From NCBI GenBank assembly GCA_050291465.1, contig JBNKJV010000002.1, positions 62,001-126,000 on the forward strand: a stretch of 64,000 nucleotides of DNA, written 5' to 3'. This DNA comes from CBFDBF01 sp050291465 (lineage in GTDB: Bacteria > Pseudomonadota > Gammaproteobacteria > Chromatiales > Chromatiaceae). Shown piece by piece: positions 17,570 to 26,943 of the stretch. Each line of letters opens with the position of its first letter. Within the stretch, counting starts at the first letter, position 1. A program made the translations under genes and the position numbers. The notes under the pieces are model-generated. The model did not search any database and was not told where the DNA came from. It saw only the letters and a program-made list of their open reading frames with translations.

Positions 17570-17793
17570 TTCCTGTGATTATTGTTGAATAACACCACTA
17601 ATTCCCTATTATAAAGGGAGGAACCTCGGATACAGGCCAAATCGGAGATTCCTTCAGAGCTGGGGAAACCGCGGCGAGGAAATCCGCGGAGTAGTGCTTT
17701 ACGCCGTTCCCTGCTCAGACCGGGCCCTGCTGGCGGCCTAAACGGATGTTGAACAGGGGCACTAAAACGTCAGATCAAAAAGGGTAGAGTCGT

Positions 17794-18192
17794 ATGCGCA
17801 ACTATATTCGCTACCATACCAGGATGCCCGTGGAGTACAGTTTTAGTGAGGATGAACCTGGCACACGGAAGATCCTGAACAATATCTGCACCGGGGGCCT
17901 AAGCTTCTGCTCGGAAACGGCCCTGGAACCTGGAACACAGATACATCTCCTTATCCCGGTCTCGGGTGATCCGTTCGAGGGGGAGGGAATCGTGGTCTGG
18001 TGCAGGGATGAAGAGCAATACCATTTCTGCATGGGAGTGCGTTTCTACGACGCCACGATTGCCTACTCGGCCAATGTGGTCAACCAGATTTGCCATATAG
18101 AAGACTACCGTCACCGGCTGGAGGTAAAGGAGGGGCGTCTGCTCTCCAGCGAAGAGGCTTCCAGGGAGTGGTTCCAGAAGTACGTGGCATAG
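17794..18192 (+). CDS. PilZ domain protein
   Basis: 132 aa. The c-di-GMP-binding signature is present: RYHTR at residues 6-10 (RxxxR) and, about 25 residues later, NICTGGLSF in place of the usual (D/N)xSxxG. The rest is the small PilZ barrel plus a helical tail. The Ser to Cys change in the second motif may weaken ligand binding. It follows the cation ATPase by 224 bases; the gap holds a CCGCGG...CCGCGG dyad of unknown role. No other c-di-GMP gene is in the window. Confidence 0.82.
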   Translation: MRNYIRYHTRMPVEYSFSEDEPGTRKILNNICTGGLSFCSETALEPGTQIHLLIPVSGDPFEGEGIVVWCRDEEQYHFCMGVRFYDATIAYSANVVNQICHIEDYRHRLEVKEGRLLSSEEASREWFQKYVA

Positions 18193-18205
18193 CCGACGTT
18201 CTTTT

Positions 18206-18242
18206 CAACGCAGAGGCCGCAAAGGTCACAGAGGTCGCAAGA
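18206..18242. repeat. CACAGAGG-type dispersed repeat
   Basis: An approximately 37-base purine-rich stretch built of AACGCAGAGG, CGCAAAGGTCACAGAGG and GTCGCAAG units follows the PilZ stop. It resembles the element at 59545-59613 after valS. This type of repeat is common in intergenic DNA of environmental Proteobacteria. Confidence 0.5.
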
Positions 18243-18323
18243 AAATCAACGGTTCTTCTGTTGATAGTGTGGTTTTGCGCCTGTATGGAATGACGTGTTT
18301 TAAATCCGGAGTCGTGCTGTCTT

Positions 18324-20741
18324 CTATTCCTCGGATATGGCGGCCGCCAGAGGCCTGAACTGCAGTGCATAGAGCATTTCCAGGTAGCGTTGGGTTTCCC
18401 GTCTCTCCAGGTCCGAAACATAACGCCAGAAACCGTACACCCGCGATAGGGTCATCAGCTGCTCGGCATAACGTTCCCAGGTATAGCGGGCGGCCACCCG
18501 GGCCAGAGCGCCGTCGGAGATAAGATCCCACTGTTCCGGTTTTTCGCGGCAGGTGGCGAGAAATTCGGCAATCAGTTCGGCTGATTGGTCACCGTGGTTG
18601 GGATCGATATGGAAACCGGAGATCCCGTGTTCGATGATTTCCAGCGGTCCACCGAAGCAGGTAGCGAAGGTAGGTAGTCCCGAACTCATGGCCTCGATTA
18701 TGGTGAGACCGAAGGCCTCGAACAGGGCGGGTTGAACGAATACCCCGCGGTGGTCGGCGACGAAGCGATAGAGTTCTCCGTTGCGTTCCCGATCCACCTG
18801 ACCCTCCACCCAGCGTACCTGGGAATCGAGCTGGTACTGGTCCATCAACTTGTGAAACTGTTCTATCTGTTCCCGCTCCTCGGTGTCATCGGATTTTTCC
18901 GGATCGATGTATCCGGAAGCCACCAGCAGATTCCCTTCCTGTCGCAGGGCTTCATTACGTCCGTACCACTCCACCAGGCCGACGATATTCTTGATGCGAT
19001 CCATGCGTGCCATGGTGAAGATCAGCGGCTTCTCCCGGTCCTCCAGCACTCCGCGACTCATACCGTCGCTGTTATCGCCGTAAACCAGTTGCTCCAGCTC
19101 CGGTAGCAGGTGGTCCAGTCGCTGTTCTTTATCGTTGGCGGGAAAATAGATTCTGGGATCGGCGCCGGGCGACACGATGTTGAACTTGGGGTCATAGACA
19201 TCGATACCATGGACCACGCGATACAGACCCGGCATGGTGAACGACTGATGGCTCTCGTATTGACCGATGCTGTGCTGGTTGCCGGCGATCTCCTGGTAAG
19301 TACTGGCGATTATAAAGTCCGCCATGTTCATGGCGATGAGGTCGGCGGTGAACTGGCAGGAAAAATGGTAATGTTCCTCGTTGTCTTTCCAGTAAAGGTC
19401 GGAATAGAGGTATTTGGTCTTTTCCAGGGCGTGAGCAATGTTGCATTGGGTGACCCCCAGGCGGTGCGCGATCAGAGACGCCACCAGGTTGCCGTCGGAA
19501 TAGTTGCCGATGACCAGGTCCGGCCGACCGTCAAGTTCGGCCAGCAGTTCCCGCTCGGCGTCCACCGTGAAGCGCTCCAGATAGGGCCAGATCTCAAATC
19601 GGGATATCCACTGCGGCACCACTTCCCCGTTGGAGTTGCGGAACGGGACCCGCAGTATGCGAGCATTGTCGGTACCGGCAATCGGTTCCAGGCGTTGATC
19701 GCAACTGGTGTCGTCGGCTTCCGGGATAAGGCGGGTAACCACCAGGATCCGGGGCTGGATATTCAGTCCCTGTTCCTCGAGGCGTCTTTTCATCTCCTGT
19801 TCCAGGGCGCGTGCCTGATCCAGGATATACACGACCTGCCCACCGGTGTCCGGTCGGCCCAGTACCTTGGACTGTCCGAACCAGCCGTGCGGCGTGATGA
19901 TCGCTATGGTGAAGATCATGGGAATGCGGCCGAGAAAGCTCTCAAGGTTGTCCGGTGACGGCGCCTCAAGGATATCCAGCAGCAGTTGCATGGTCTCGCG
20001 GATGCGGGAAACGCAGTTACCCCAGCCCGGCTCGAAACCGAGTATCCTCAACTGGTGTGCGAGCTCCTCCCAAGGGCTATCCCATGCCTGTAGCGACAGC
20101 AACTCATCGGCGCCGCGCAGGGCACGGCGCAGGCCACCCACGGTCTTTATCCGGTCATTGAGCATCAACTGTTGCCCGCGGCAACAATGTACCCTGAGGA
20201 ATCCCAGGAGACGTTCATCGCCCTTGCCCTGTTCCTCGAAAAGGCGGCTGGAAAGACGCCGGTTGAGGAATTCCACACCGCGACCGATAGAACGGGCCTC
20301 CTGGGGCTTCAGGAACTCCCTGGAAAACGGCTGCAGATCGATCTCAAGTTGCCAGTCACCGTTGTCCGCAGCACCATTTACCAGAGATTCCTTGAAACGC
20401 AGAAACGCGCTGACCGGGACCTCTTCCGCCTTGCTTGTTTCCGGATGGATGCGGATATAAAACCAACGGCCGATACGCCGCCGCAATGCCAGGTAGATAC
20501 AACTGGCGTCCAGGGCGGCTTCCTGAGCCAGGCGGAATATGTCGGCCAGGGGAGTGTCACGCAGACAGGCACCGCCTTCCTCATTGCAGAGCTGTTCCAG
20601 GCCGTCGATCAGGTCACTGCGTAACAGGAACTGCCGATCCATGGACTGAAAGTGGTGGAACACACGATGGGCATCGCTGTGATGATCCGGCAGATAGCTC
20701 TGCAGGGCTTCCAGAAGACCAGGTGCGTAGGTGTTATTCAA
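18324..20741 (-). CDS. susA: Sucrose synthase
   Basis: 805 aa, the usual length of bacterial and plant sucrose synthases. An N-terminal regulatory region (about 1-270) is followed by a GT-B glycosyltransferase family 4 domain. Diagnostic blocks: GHPDTGGQVVYILDQ-like segment (here GRPDTGGQVVYILDQ), ADFIIASTYQEI and the retaining E-x7-E in ALFEAFGLTIIEAM. The enzyme reversibly splits sucrose with UDP or ADP into NDP-glucose and fructose. It is the last gene of the sucrose operon, starting three bases after fructokinase, so the products can feed glycogen synthesis and glycolysis. Confidence 0.95.
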   Translation of the reverse strand: MNNTYAPGLLEALQSYLPDHHSDAHRVFHHFQSMDRQFLLRSDLIDGLEQLCNEEGGACLRDTPLADIFRLAQEAALDASCIYLALRRRIGRWFYIRIHPETSKAEEVPVSAFLRFKESLVNGAADNGDWQLEIDLQPFSREFLKPQEARSIGRGVEFLNRRLSSRLFEEQGKGDERLLGFLRVHCCRGQQLMLNDRIKTVGGLRRALRGADELLSLQAWDSPWEELAHQLRILGFEPGWGNCVSRIRETMQLLLDILEAPSPDNLESFLGRIPMIFTIAIITPHGWFGQSKVLGRPDTGGQVVYILDQARALEQEMKRRLEEQGLNIQPRILVVTRLIPEADDTSCDQRLEPIAGTDNARILRVPFRNSNGEVVPQWISRFEIWPYLERFTVDAERELLAELDGRPDLVIGNYSDGNLVASLIAHRLGVTQCNIAHALEKTKYLYSDLYWKDNEEHYHFSCQFTADLIAMNMADFIIASTYQEIAGNQHSIGQYESHQSFTMPGLYRVVHGIDVYDPKFNIVSPGADPRIYFPANDKEQRLDHLLPELEQLVYGDNSDGMSRGVLEDREKPLIFTMARMDRIKNIVGLVEWYGRNEALRQEGNLLVASGYIDPEKSDDTEEREQIEQFHKLMDQYQLDSQVRWVEGQVDRERNGELYRFVADHRGVFVQPALFEAFGLTIIEAMSSGLPTFATCFGGPLEIIEHGISGFHIDPNHGDQSAELIAEFLATCREKPEQWDLISDGALARVAARYTWERYAEQLMTLSRVYGFWRYVSDLERRETQRYLEMLYALQFRPLAAAISEE

Positions 20742-20744
20742 AGA

Positions 20745-21632
20745 TCAACTCCAGTCGCTGATAAAGGGCGCGTAAAAATCTCGATGTTCGGGCGTAGCGC
20801 CGCGGATACCGACGACGGCGCTGGCAAACCTCTGCGCCCGATTCAGGATATCTTCCAGTGACCATTTTTTCAGCAAGCCGTAGATGACCACAGCTGAAAA
20901 TGCATCTCCCGCACCTACAGAGTCTACCAGTTTGTCACGACTATTTGGTGCAACCTCGCTTACGGTACCTTTCGGGCCAAGGGCCATGGCGCCTTTTTCA
21001 CCCAGTGTGACTATCAGCAGTTCCAGCCCCATCTCCCGTTGCAGGCTCCGTGCCCGGGTTCGCGGATCGATGCCGTCGGATGCCAGTTCACGCAGTTCCG
21101 AAGCGTTAAGTTTTGCCCAGCGTGCGCTTCGCAGCAGGTCGCGTACCAGCGACGCTTGCCACCAGGGGGGGCGCAGGTTGACATCCATGAATATCGGAAC
21201 GTCGCTGTCGGCCACCAGTCGCACCAGGGCGTCCCTGGATACCGGGTTTCGGAGGGCCAGACTGCCGTGATAGAGGAGGGGAGGTGCGGCGGCATCCGGA
21301 AGGGCTGCAGCGTCGATGAAATCGTAGGCCTGATCAGGGACGATTTCAAAGCGCGGCTCCGATTGCTCGAAGGTTACCTCCACCGTCCCGGTAGGGTGGC
21401 TGGAGTCCAGTTGTACCCCTGAGCCGTCCATGCCCCATGAGGAGAGGGTGTCCAGGATCCGATGGCCCAGGGGATCATCGCCCACGCGAGAGATAAAACG
21501 CGGGGCCATGCCGAAGGCCTGTAGGTGCCAGGCGACATTGAAAGGAGCGCCGCCGAGTACCACGCTGCCGTCGGGAAAATGGTCATAGAGTACTTCGCCG
21601 AAGATAACCGGTTGTATACCGTCGGGGTTCAT
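20745..21632 (-). CDS. PfkB-family carbohydrate kinase (fructokinase)
   Basis: 295 aa from the ATG at 21632, which overlaps the phosphatase stop in the classic ATGA manner; a GTG at 21638 is the alternative. Ribokinase-fold motifs: GGAPFNVAWHLQAFG near the N-terminus and the catalytic SVGAGDAFSAVVIYGLL near the C-terminus. Placed between sucrose-phosphatase and sucrose synthase, it most likely phosphorylates the fructose released by sucrose synthase. Sugar specificity is inferred from context. Confidence 0.9.
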   Translation of the reverse strand: MNPDGIQPVIFGEVLYDHFPDGSVVLGGAPFNVAWHLQAFGMAPRFISRVGDDPLGHRILDTLSSWGMDGSGVQLDSSHPTGTVEVTFEQSEPRFEIVPDQAYDFIDAAALPDAAAPPLLYHGSLALRNPVSRDALVRLVADSDVPIFMDVNLRPPWWQASLVRDLLRSARWAKLNASELRELASDGIDPRTRARSLQREMGLELLIVTLGEKGAMALGPKGTVSEVAPNSRDKLVDSVGAGDAFSAVVIYGLLKKWSLEDILNRAQRFASAVVGIRGATPEHRDFYAPFISDWS

Positions 21633-22468
21633 TGCCACCAGCCTCCTGTCTCAGGGTGATAGTGGGACAATCCCTCGAGGATGCCCGCGCTGTAGTTACC
21701 GTTCATGGCGTGAAAGTCGCCACGGGCCAGGTAGAGGGCGTCCAGGGTGCCCTTTTCGGTTGCCAGCCGGAGGGCCTCATCCCGTACCTCCTGCGCGGCA
21801 TTGGCCACGAGTACGGAGGGCAGTGGGCTGGTCAGTACCGGCAGATCGTTTCCGCTGTCACCGGCGAACAGGGTCTGCTCCAGGCTGAATCCCTTGCTTC
21901 GCATCAGAAACTCCACGGCATGGAGTTTTGTTGCGCTTGCCGGCAGCACGTCCAGCAGGCCGACATTCGCCGCTTCATCCACGCTCCAGATCAGGCAGGC
22001 GCGGATGGATTCATTGTCAAGGCGACGCTCCATTTCCCGGAGCAGTGATTCCTTGTCGCTGCGTAAGGGGACGTAATAACTGAGTTTGAACCGGTTCTGT
22101 TTGGAGGCCTCCTGGAGCTGCAGGGGAGATAGGTCGTCAAACAGGTGTTGCAGGTTGTCGGCGCTTCTTCCCGACCAGTCGGCGGCGATCTCCTCTTCCC
22201 ACTCCTGCCAGGGATGCCAGGTGCCGGAACTGAGCTGGTAAATCGTCGTTCCCACATCGCCGATCACATAGTCGGGTCGGGGCAGGGCATAGGTCTTGAT
22301 CGCCTCTTCCACCAGTTCCCGATGGCGGCCGGTCACATAGGCCAGGGTGACTTCCCTGCGGGCGGCGAGTACGGCAAAGCGCCGCCTGGCCGCAGGCGTT
22401 TCCGGTTGGACGCCGTTGGGGAGCAGAGTCCGGTCAAGGTCGGTGCAAAGCAGCAGGTGTTGAATCAT
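21629..22468 (-). CDS. spp: Sucrose-phosphate phosphatase-like HAD hydrolase
   Basis: 279 aa from an internal ATG (22468); an upstream ATG at 22492 would add eight residues. HAD type IIB motifs: DxDxT in TDLDRTLLPNG, a Lys-bearing motif near HAVEFLMRSKGF and FAGDSGNDLPVL. The cap region with YYVPL and WQEWEEEI fits the S6PP family, which makes free sucrose from sucrose 6-phosphate. It overlaps the 3' end of the sucrose-phosphate synthase by 35 bases and the fructokinase by four. Confidence 0.9.
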   Translation of the reverse strand: MIQHLLLCTDLDRTLLPNGVQPETPAARRRFAVLAARREVTLAYVTGRHRELVEEAIKTYALPRPDYVIGDVGTTIYQLSSGTWHPWQEWEEEIAADWSGRSADNLQHLFDDLSPLQLQEASKQNRFKLSYYVPLRSDKESLLREMERRLDNESIRACLIWSVDEAANVGLLDVLPASATKLHAVEFLMRSKGFSLEQTLFAGDSGNDLPVLTSPLPSVLVANAAQEVRDEALRLATEKGTLDALYLARGDFHAMNGNYSAGILEGLSHYHPETGGWWQ

Positions 22469-24629
22469 TTTCAGGAACGCGGCATTCGCCATAAAAATCG
22501 TAATGGTCGATCGCTTCCAGGATTCCGCGGGCGTGGCTGCTCCTGGAGAAATAGATGCGATCCAGGTTCGGCAGGTGGGAGAGCTCTTCCTCGTGGCGGT
22601 TGGCCACCACCACTCCGAGCGTATTACCTCGGAGCATGTCTTCGTCGGTTCCGGAACCGCCCGCCACCAGGATCTGTTCCAGTGGAATATCCCACTGGTC
22701 AGCGACGTAGCGAAGGGCCAGGCCTTTGGAAGCCCGAATCGGTACGATATCCAGGTATTGTCCGAATGAAAGAAAGGCGTTTACGCTCTGGTCCGACTGG
22801 TGGAACAGACGGTTGATCTCCTCCAGGCTTGGCGAGATTTCAGGATCTATGTAGTAGCTTATCTTGAACCGGCTCTGACTGATCTTAGGCTGCAGTTCCA
22901 GTCCCGGCAGATCAGCCAGAATGCGGTGTATCGTGCGCGGTAACCAGAGATGATCGATATGCAGGAACCAGGCCCGGTCCACCGTGAGCTGTGGGGCGTA
23001 GTGGATCTCCGTGCCGACACTGGTGATCAGCACATCCGGCATGGGGATACCGTTGGCTTTCATTATCCGCAGGGCCGAGTCGAGACGACGCCCGGTGGCG
23101 ATGCCGAAGGTGGCGCATTTGCGGTTTCGGCGGATGAAATCGCAGAACGCCTTGAGGGCATCCGGGTCCCCGAGCAGGGATTGATCGAGATCGGTAAACA
23201 CCGCCCGCTCGTGATAGAGCATGGGGCGCCGGCTTTTCGGTGCACGCAGCGGCATTTCCCTTTCCTCGAGTAACGGGCGGATCGCCTTCAGGTAGGCATC
23301 GGTATGGGCATCCCAGGAGTAGTGCTCCTGTACCCCCTGCAGTCCGTTACGGGCCAGGTTATGCCAGGTGACCTTGTCGGAGAGTACGGAAATCAGGGCG
23401 GCGGAAATGGCCTCCTTGTCCAGCGGATTGATCAGCTCACCGTTACGGCAGAAGCTGATGATGTCTTGGGGACCGCCATCCTCGGTTGCGACTACCGGAA
23501 GACCGCTGGCGGCAGCCTCGATGAGTGTAAGTCCGAAGGGTTCGGTAAGGGCGGGGTTGATAAAAACCCCTCGGGAAGTTGCCGCCAAACGGTAGAACAG
23601 GGGGACGTCATCAGGCTGATGATGTTTCGGGTAGGCGACCTTTCCGTAAAGGTTGTAGCGATCGATGAGCAGGAGTATATCCGTAAGCACGTCCTGGGCG
23701 CCCTCATCCATCTCCTTGATATCGTCCCGGTTGCCGGCGACGATAACGAGATTGGCAAGATCCTGCAGTTCCGCGGATTCACCGTAGGCTTCGATAAGGG
23801 TTGCTATGTTTTTGCGTGCATCAGGCCGGGAGAGTGCAAGGATCATGGGCTTTGCCGGGTCGCGGAGAAAGCGGGCGAGATCCCCGGCGATCGGGCTTTG
23901 ATATTCCTTGCCGTCAGGAGGCTGAAAACGGTTGAGGTCGGTACCGGGTGGGACAACCCGCATCTGTTCCGGTTGATACCGGTCATAAAGGCCGTACTGC
24001 TCTTCTATCTCCTGGTGGGTACTGGTGATAACCAGTTGTGCGGCACCCAGGGTTTCCTCTTCGGCATCGATGCGCCGGCCGATATGATAGCGGGCTTCGA
24101 TCGCTTCGCGTTTGAAACCGGAGGCCAGCAACCGCATGCGTTTTACGCGGCCGAGAGAATGGCCGGTAAACACCAGAGGTACGCCGAGCTGATGAGCCAG
24201 TCGCAGACCGACCTGTCCGGCATCTGCGTAATGGCCATGAATAATATCTGGGGTTCTTCCCAGGTCTCGAAGGTAGTTGAGGGCGTTGTCTGAAAACAGA
24301 TCCAGGTGATCCCAGAGCTCCTCTTTACGCAGGTATTCCGGAGGACCGGCCTCGATGCGTACGATCTGTACCTTGGGTGAAAGGGGCTCGAATTTCCGCG
24401 CGTATTCGTCGCTGACCTGATCATCCACAACCTGGCGTGTCAGCAGATCGACCCTGTCGACTTCCGGTCGTTTGCCCAGGGCATTGGCGAGTTCCACTAC
24501 GTATTTTGTCTGCCCACCGGTATCGGCATCCCGCCCCAGTTCCAGATTGTGTCCCCTGATCAGCCCGTGAACGCTGATCAGAAGCAGGTAAAGGTGTTTC
24601 GGTTCCGAAGTCTGGCTCTGTTCAATCAT
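22434..24629 (-). CDS. sps: Sucrose-phosphate synthase with HAD-like C-terminal domain
   Basis: 731 aa. Residues about 10-470 are a GT-B family 4 glycosyltransferase: ISVHGLIRGHNLELGRD, DTGGQTKYVVELANALG, and the retaining motif EPFGLTLIEAAASG. Residues about 485-720 form an S6PP-like HAD domain with VFTDLDQSLLG and VAGGSGTDEDML. In the HAD domain the DxDxT Thr is Ser (DLDQS), so phosphatase activity may or may not remain; a separate phosphatase follows. It joins UDP-glucose and fructose 6-phosphate. As first gene of the operon its promoter should lie in 24630-24864. Confidence 0.93.
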   Translation of the reverse strand: MIEQSQTSEPKHLYLLLISVHGLIRGHNLELGRDADTGGQTKYVVELANALGKRPEVDRVDLLTRQVVDDQVSDEYARKFEPLSPKVQIVRIEAGPPEYLRKEELWDHLDLFSDNALNYLRDLGRTPDIIHGHYADAGQVGLRLAHQLGVPLVFTGHSLGRVKRMRLLASGFKREAIEARYHIGRRIDAEEETLGAAQLVITSTHQEIEEQYGLYDRYQPEQMRVVPPGTDLNRFQPPDGKEYQSPIAGDLARFLRDPAKPMILALSRPDARKNIATLIEAYGESAELQDLANLVIVAGNRDDIKEMDEGAQDVLTDILLLIDRYNLYGKVAYPKHHQPDDVPLFYRLAATSRGVFINPALTEPFGLTLIEAAASGLPVVATEDGGPQDIISFCRNGELINPLDKEAISAALISVLSDKVTWHNLARNGLQGVQEHYSWDAHTDAYLKAIRPLLEEREMPLRAPKSRRPMLYHERAVFTDLDQSLLGDPDALKAFCDFIRRNRKCATFGIATGRRLDSALRIMKANGIPMPDVLITSVGTEIHYAPQLTVDRAWFLHIDHLWLPRTIHRILADLPGLELQPKISQSRFKISYYIDPEISPSLEEINRLFHQSDQSVNAFLSFGQYLDIVPIRASKGLALRYVADQWDIPLEQILVAGGSGTDEDMLRGNTLGVVVANRHEEELSHLPNLDRIYFSRSSHARGILEAIDHYDFYGECRVPENDSTPAALHRP

Positions 24630-24864
24630 TGAATCGTTGTAAGGCTATTCCCTGGGAGATCCGCTGCCTGCGTAGGGTCGGGTGCGTACATCTCTGACTG
24701 TGTCCGTTTCATCAGGTCTATTCGTTCCGCCCCGGGGAGACTGGCGCCGGTACCCGTATCACCATAGCCCGGTCGAAGTCCGGTCTGCAAGTAAAGGCAA
24801 CATCCAGGTTTGTAAGGGTTTAGTCAGAGGCTCCCTAACTACAGTGTAGCAACTGGCGATGACA

Positions 24865-26661
24865 TCAGTCTGAAGCCAGGCGTGTAAGCCAGGACTTTTT
24901 ATCAACGGAATCTTTGGATTCTTTCCGGGATTCCGCTTTTGCTTTCCTGACTATCGGTTTTTTCCCGATTTGCATGAAGTTCTTCATGCACTGATCGCAG
25001 ATCTGGTTATAGAGATCCCGCGACTCCTTCATCAGTTTTTCACGATCCTTTACAAAGAAATCATTGGCGGTGGCTTTGAAGGCGTCAGCAATGGTTTGGA
25101 AGCCCTTAAAGGTGTCTGCAATGACAAACTGCACTGATTCGTTATTAATGAACTCCAGGTCTTCAATCATTTCCTGCAGCGTCTTGGTCTCTTTGGTTCT
25201 TCCCATGAGGTTATGCAATCGCAGTTTCAGGGCCTCGTGGAAACGCCTGAACTGAATAAATCGCTCATCCGCGGACTGACTCAGGCCCCGTTCCACAACG
25301 CTTTTCAGCTCGGCTACGTTCAGGATCAGGTGATAGGTGCTGAGGTTGGATATCAGGCGCCGCATGGTGGAGAAATCCAGTTTCTTATCCGTGTATTCCA
25401 GGAATTCTGCGTTGGTAAAGAGGATCGAGTAGATCCTTATCCAGGCCGTCAACTGTTCGGGGCTGACCGCGGTGGAAATGCCCAGGGCGGCGCGCTCCAG
25501 CTCAAGGTAGGGTTTGCTATCGGCCGATTGCTCCATGGCCGGGGAGACGCGGAATATACCTTCCAGGCCCATCAGTTTTTCCTGGGCGATCAACAGATTT
25601 TCATTTTCCTTCTCCGTGGCGGATACGGTGCTTTGCGCGGTCTGGGCCAGATAGGCCTTGGTGTACGCAAGTTCGCTTTCGATGGTGCGGTGACGCACCT
25701 TCATCTGCTCTTCCGCCGACTGATATTCCTCCACAAAGGTCAGGGCAAGACAGCGGCGTATCGCTTCAAGATCGGTGTTGACCTCGCTCAGGAGGTCTTC
25801 CAGCAGTCTGTGATACCGCTCCTCGAGGGGTGACGGAGCACGATAACCCCAGATGCGGGCGACTATCCGCTGATAGGTTCGGAATTCGTCGTCATGCAGT
25901 GCCGAATGCTTTTTGATCTGTTGCAGCAGGTGTTTCAATGCGATCCAGAGGTTGAGCTGCTCCAGAAGAGAGGGTTCTTCACCACCGTTGACGTAATCTC
26001 TCAGTAAAGTGCCGAAATTGTCCTGCGCAGAAGGGGTGGTATCCGCATTTTTCCTGTCTTCATGGCTGTCTTCCATCTGGATAAACGGCATGAAGTAAGG
26101 TTTGATCGGGAGGTATCTATAGTTGGTTTTTACCCTGGAGTGCAGCTTTTCCAACAGCTTCATCAGGGTATTGGCGTGTTTGACCGGAAAATTGCTGTAC
26201 TGCTGGAGGATAGTGACGATGGCCTTGCGCCCGCCACCGATCCTGATCATCTCGTTCTTATGCAGTTCCACCAGGCTCTCGGATAGGCGGTTGAACTCGT
26301 CCTGTCGGCTGCTGAGTCGGATCTTGGAGAGAAACTCGCTCGGCATCTTGGTGTCGAGGTAGATCTCCGATACCACGGCGCCGAACCGGTCTTTCAGGTT
26401 CTTCGCGGTATCGAAATAGGTTCCGTCAGAACCGAGCCGGCCGCTCTCTTCGATCTGTTCCTCCGCTTCCTGCAACAGTACCTTGGCCACCTCGCCGATC
26501 TTCAGGGCCCGGGTGGATATCTTTTTCTGTTTGACGTATTCCCGCAGCAGGACCGGGAACCAGGGCGCCTTCATCATATCTCTGATCAGATGAATGAGAG
26601 ACTCGATGTCTCTCTTCAGGTATGCCCTGATCAGAGCCTCTCTGTATACGGCGATGTCCAT
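24865..26661 (-). CDS. Large helical cytoplasmic protein, unknown function
   Basis: 598 aa, nearly all predicted helix with many Glu, Lys, Leu and Gln and several heptad-like stretches; no signal peptide or membrane segment. Visible blocks include ALIRAYLKRDIESLIHLIRD at the start, a central ESELAYTKAYLAQTAQS helix and a basic Ser-rich C-terminal tail. No catalytic motif was found. It stands alone between the sucrose operon (same strand) and a divergent beta-CASP nuclease. I do not recognise the family; the composition suggests a scaffold or binding protein. Confidence 0.6.
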   Translation of the reverse strand: MDIAVYREALIRAYLKRDIESLIHLIRDMMKAPWFPVLLREYVKQKKISTRALKIGEVAKVLLQEAEEQIEESGRLGSDGTYFDTAKNLKDRFGAVVSEIYLDTKMPSEFLSKIRLSSRQDEFNRLSESLVELHKNEMIRIGGGRKAIVTILQQYSNFPVKHANTLMKLLEKLHSRVKTNYRYLPIKPYFMPFIQMEDSHEDRKNADTTPSAQDNFGTLLRDYVNGGEEPSLLEQLNLWIALKHLLQQIKKHSALHDDEFRTYQRIVARIWGYRAPSPLEERYHRLLEDLLSEVNTDLEAIRRCLALTFVEEYQSAEEQMKVRHRTIESELAYTKAYLAQTAQSTVSATEKENENLLIAQEKLMGLEGIFRVSPAMEQSADSKPYLELERAALGISTAVSPEQLTAWIRIYSILFTNAEFLEYTDKKLDFSTMRRLISNLSTYHLILNVAELKSVVERGLSQSADERFIQFRRFHEALKLRLHNLMGRTKETKTLQEMIEDLEFINNESVQFVIADTFKGFQTIADAFKATANDFFVKDREKLMKESRDLYNQICDQCMKNFMQIGKKPIVRKAKAESRKESKDSVDKKSWLTRLASD

Positions 26662-26943
26662 ACTGTCGGCGGCCTATTGGGTCAGTTTATCTCTATTCCG
26701 GGGCGCTTGAAGCTAATTGTATTTCGAAACGGCGCAGCATTGTGGTGTCCAGTTAACTGTTTCGGCAGACTTTTGAAATCATTTAATTAAATCTTCTCCA
26801 TTCCCGGGGGTGTCTTTCCCCCGGAAAAGGGAGTGGGAGAGGGTTTCCGGCGGGGCATTCGAGGGAAAGTTGCCTATCGGGGGCAGGTCTTTCCACCGGT
26901 CTATACTGGAACTAAAAGAGCATCAAAGACGCGGGAAAGGGCT

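Noticed and set aside
17640..17793. CCGCGG...CCGCGG leader before the PilZ gene as a c-di-GMP riboswitch
   Set aside because: Lacks the conserved joining and receptor sequences of GEMM-I or GEMM-II as I know them.
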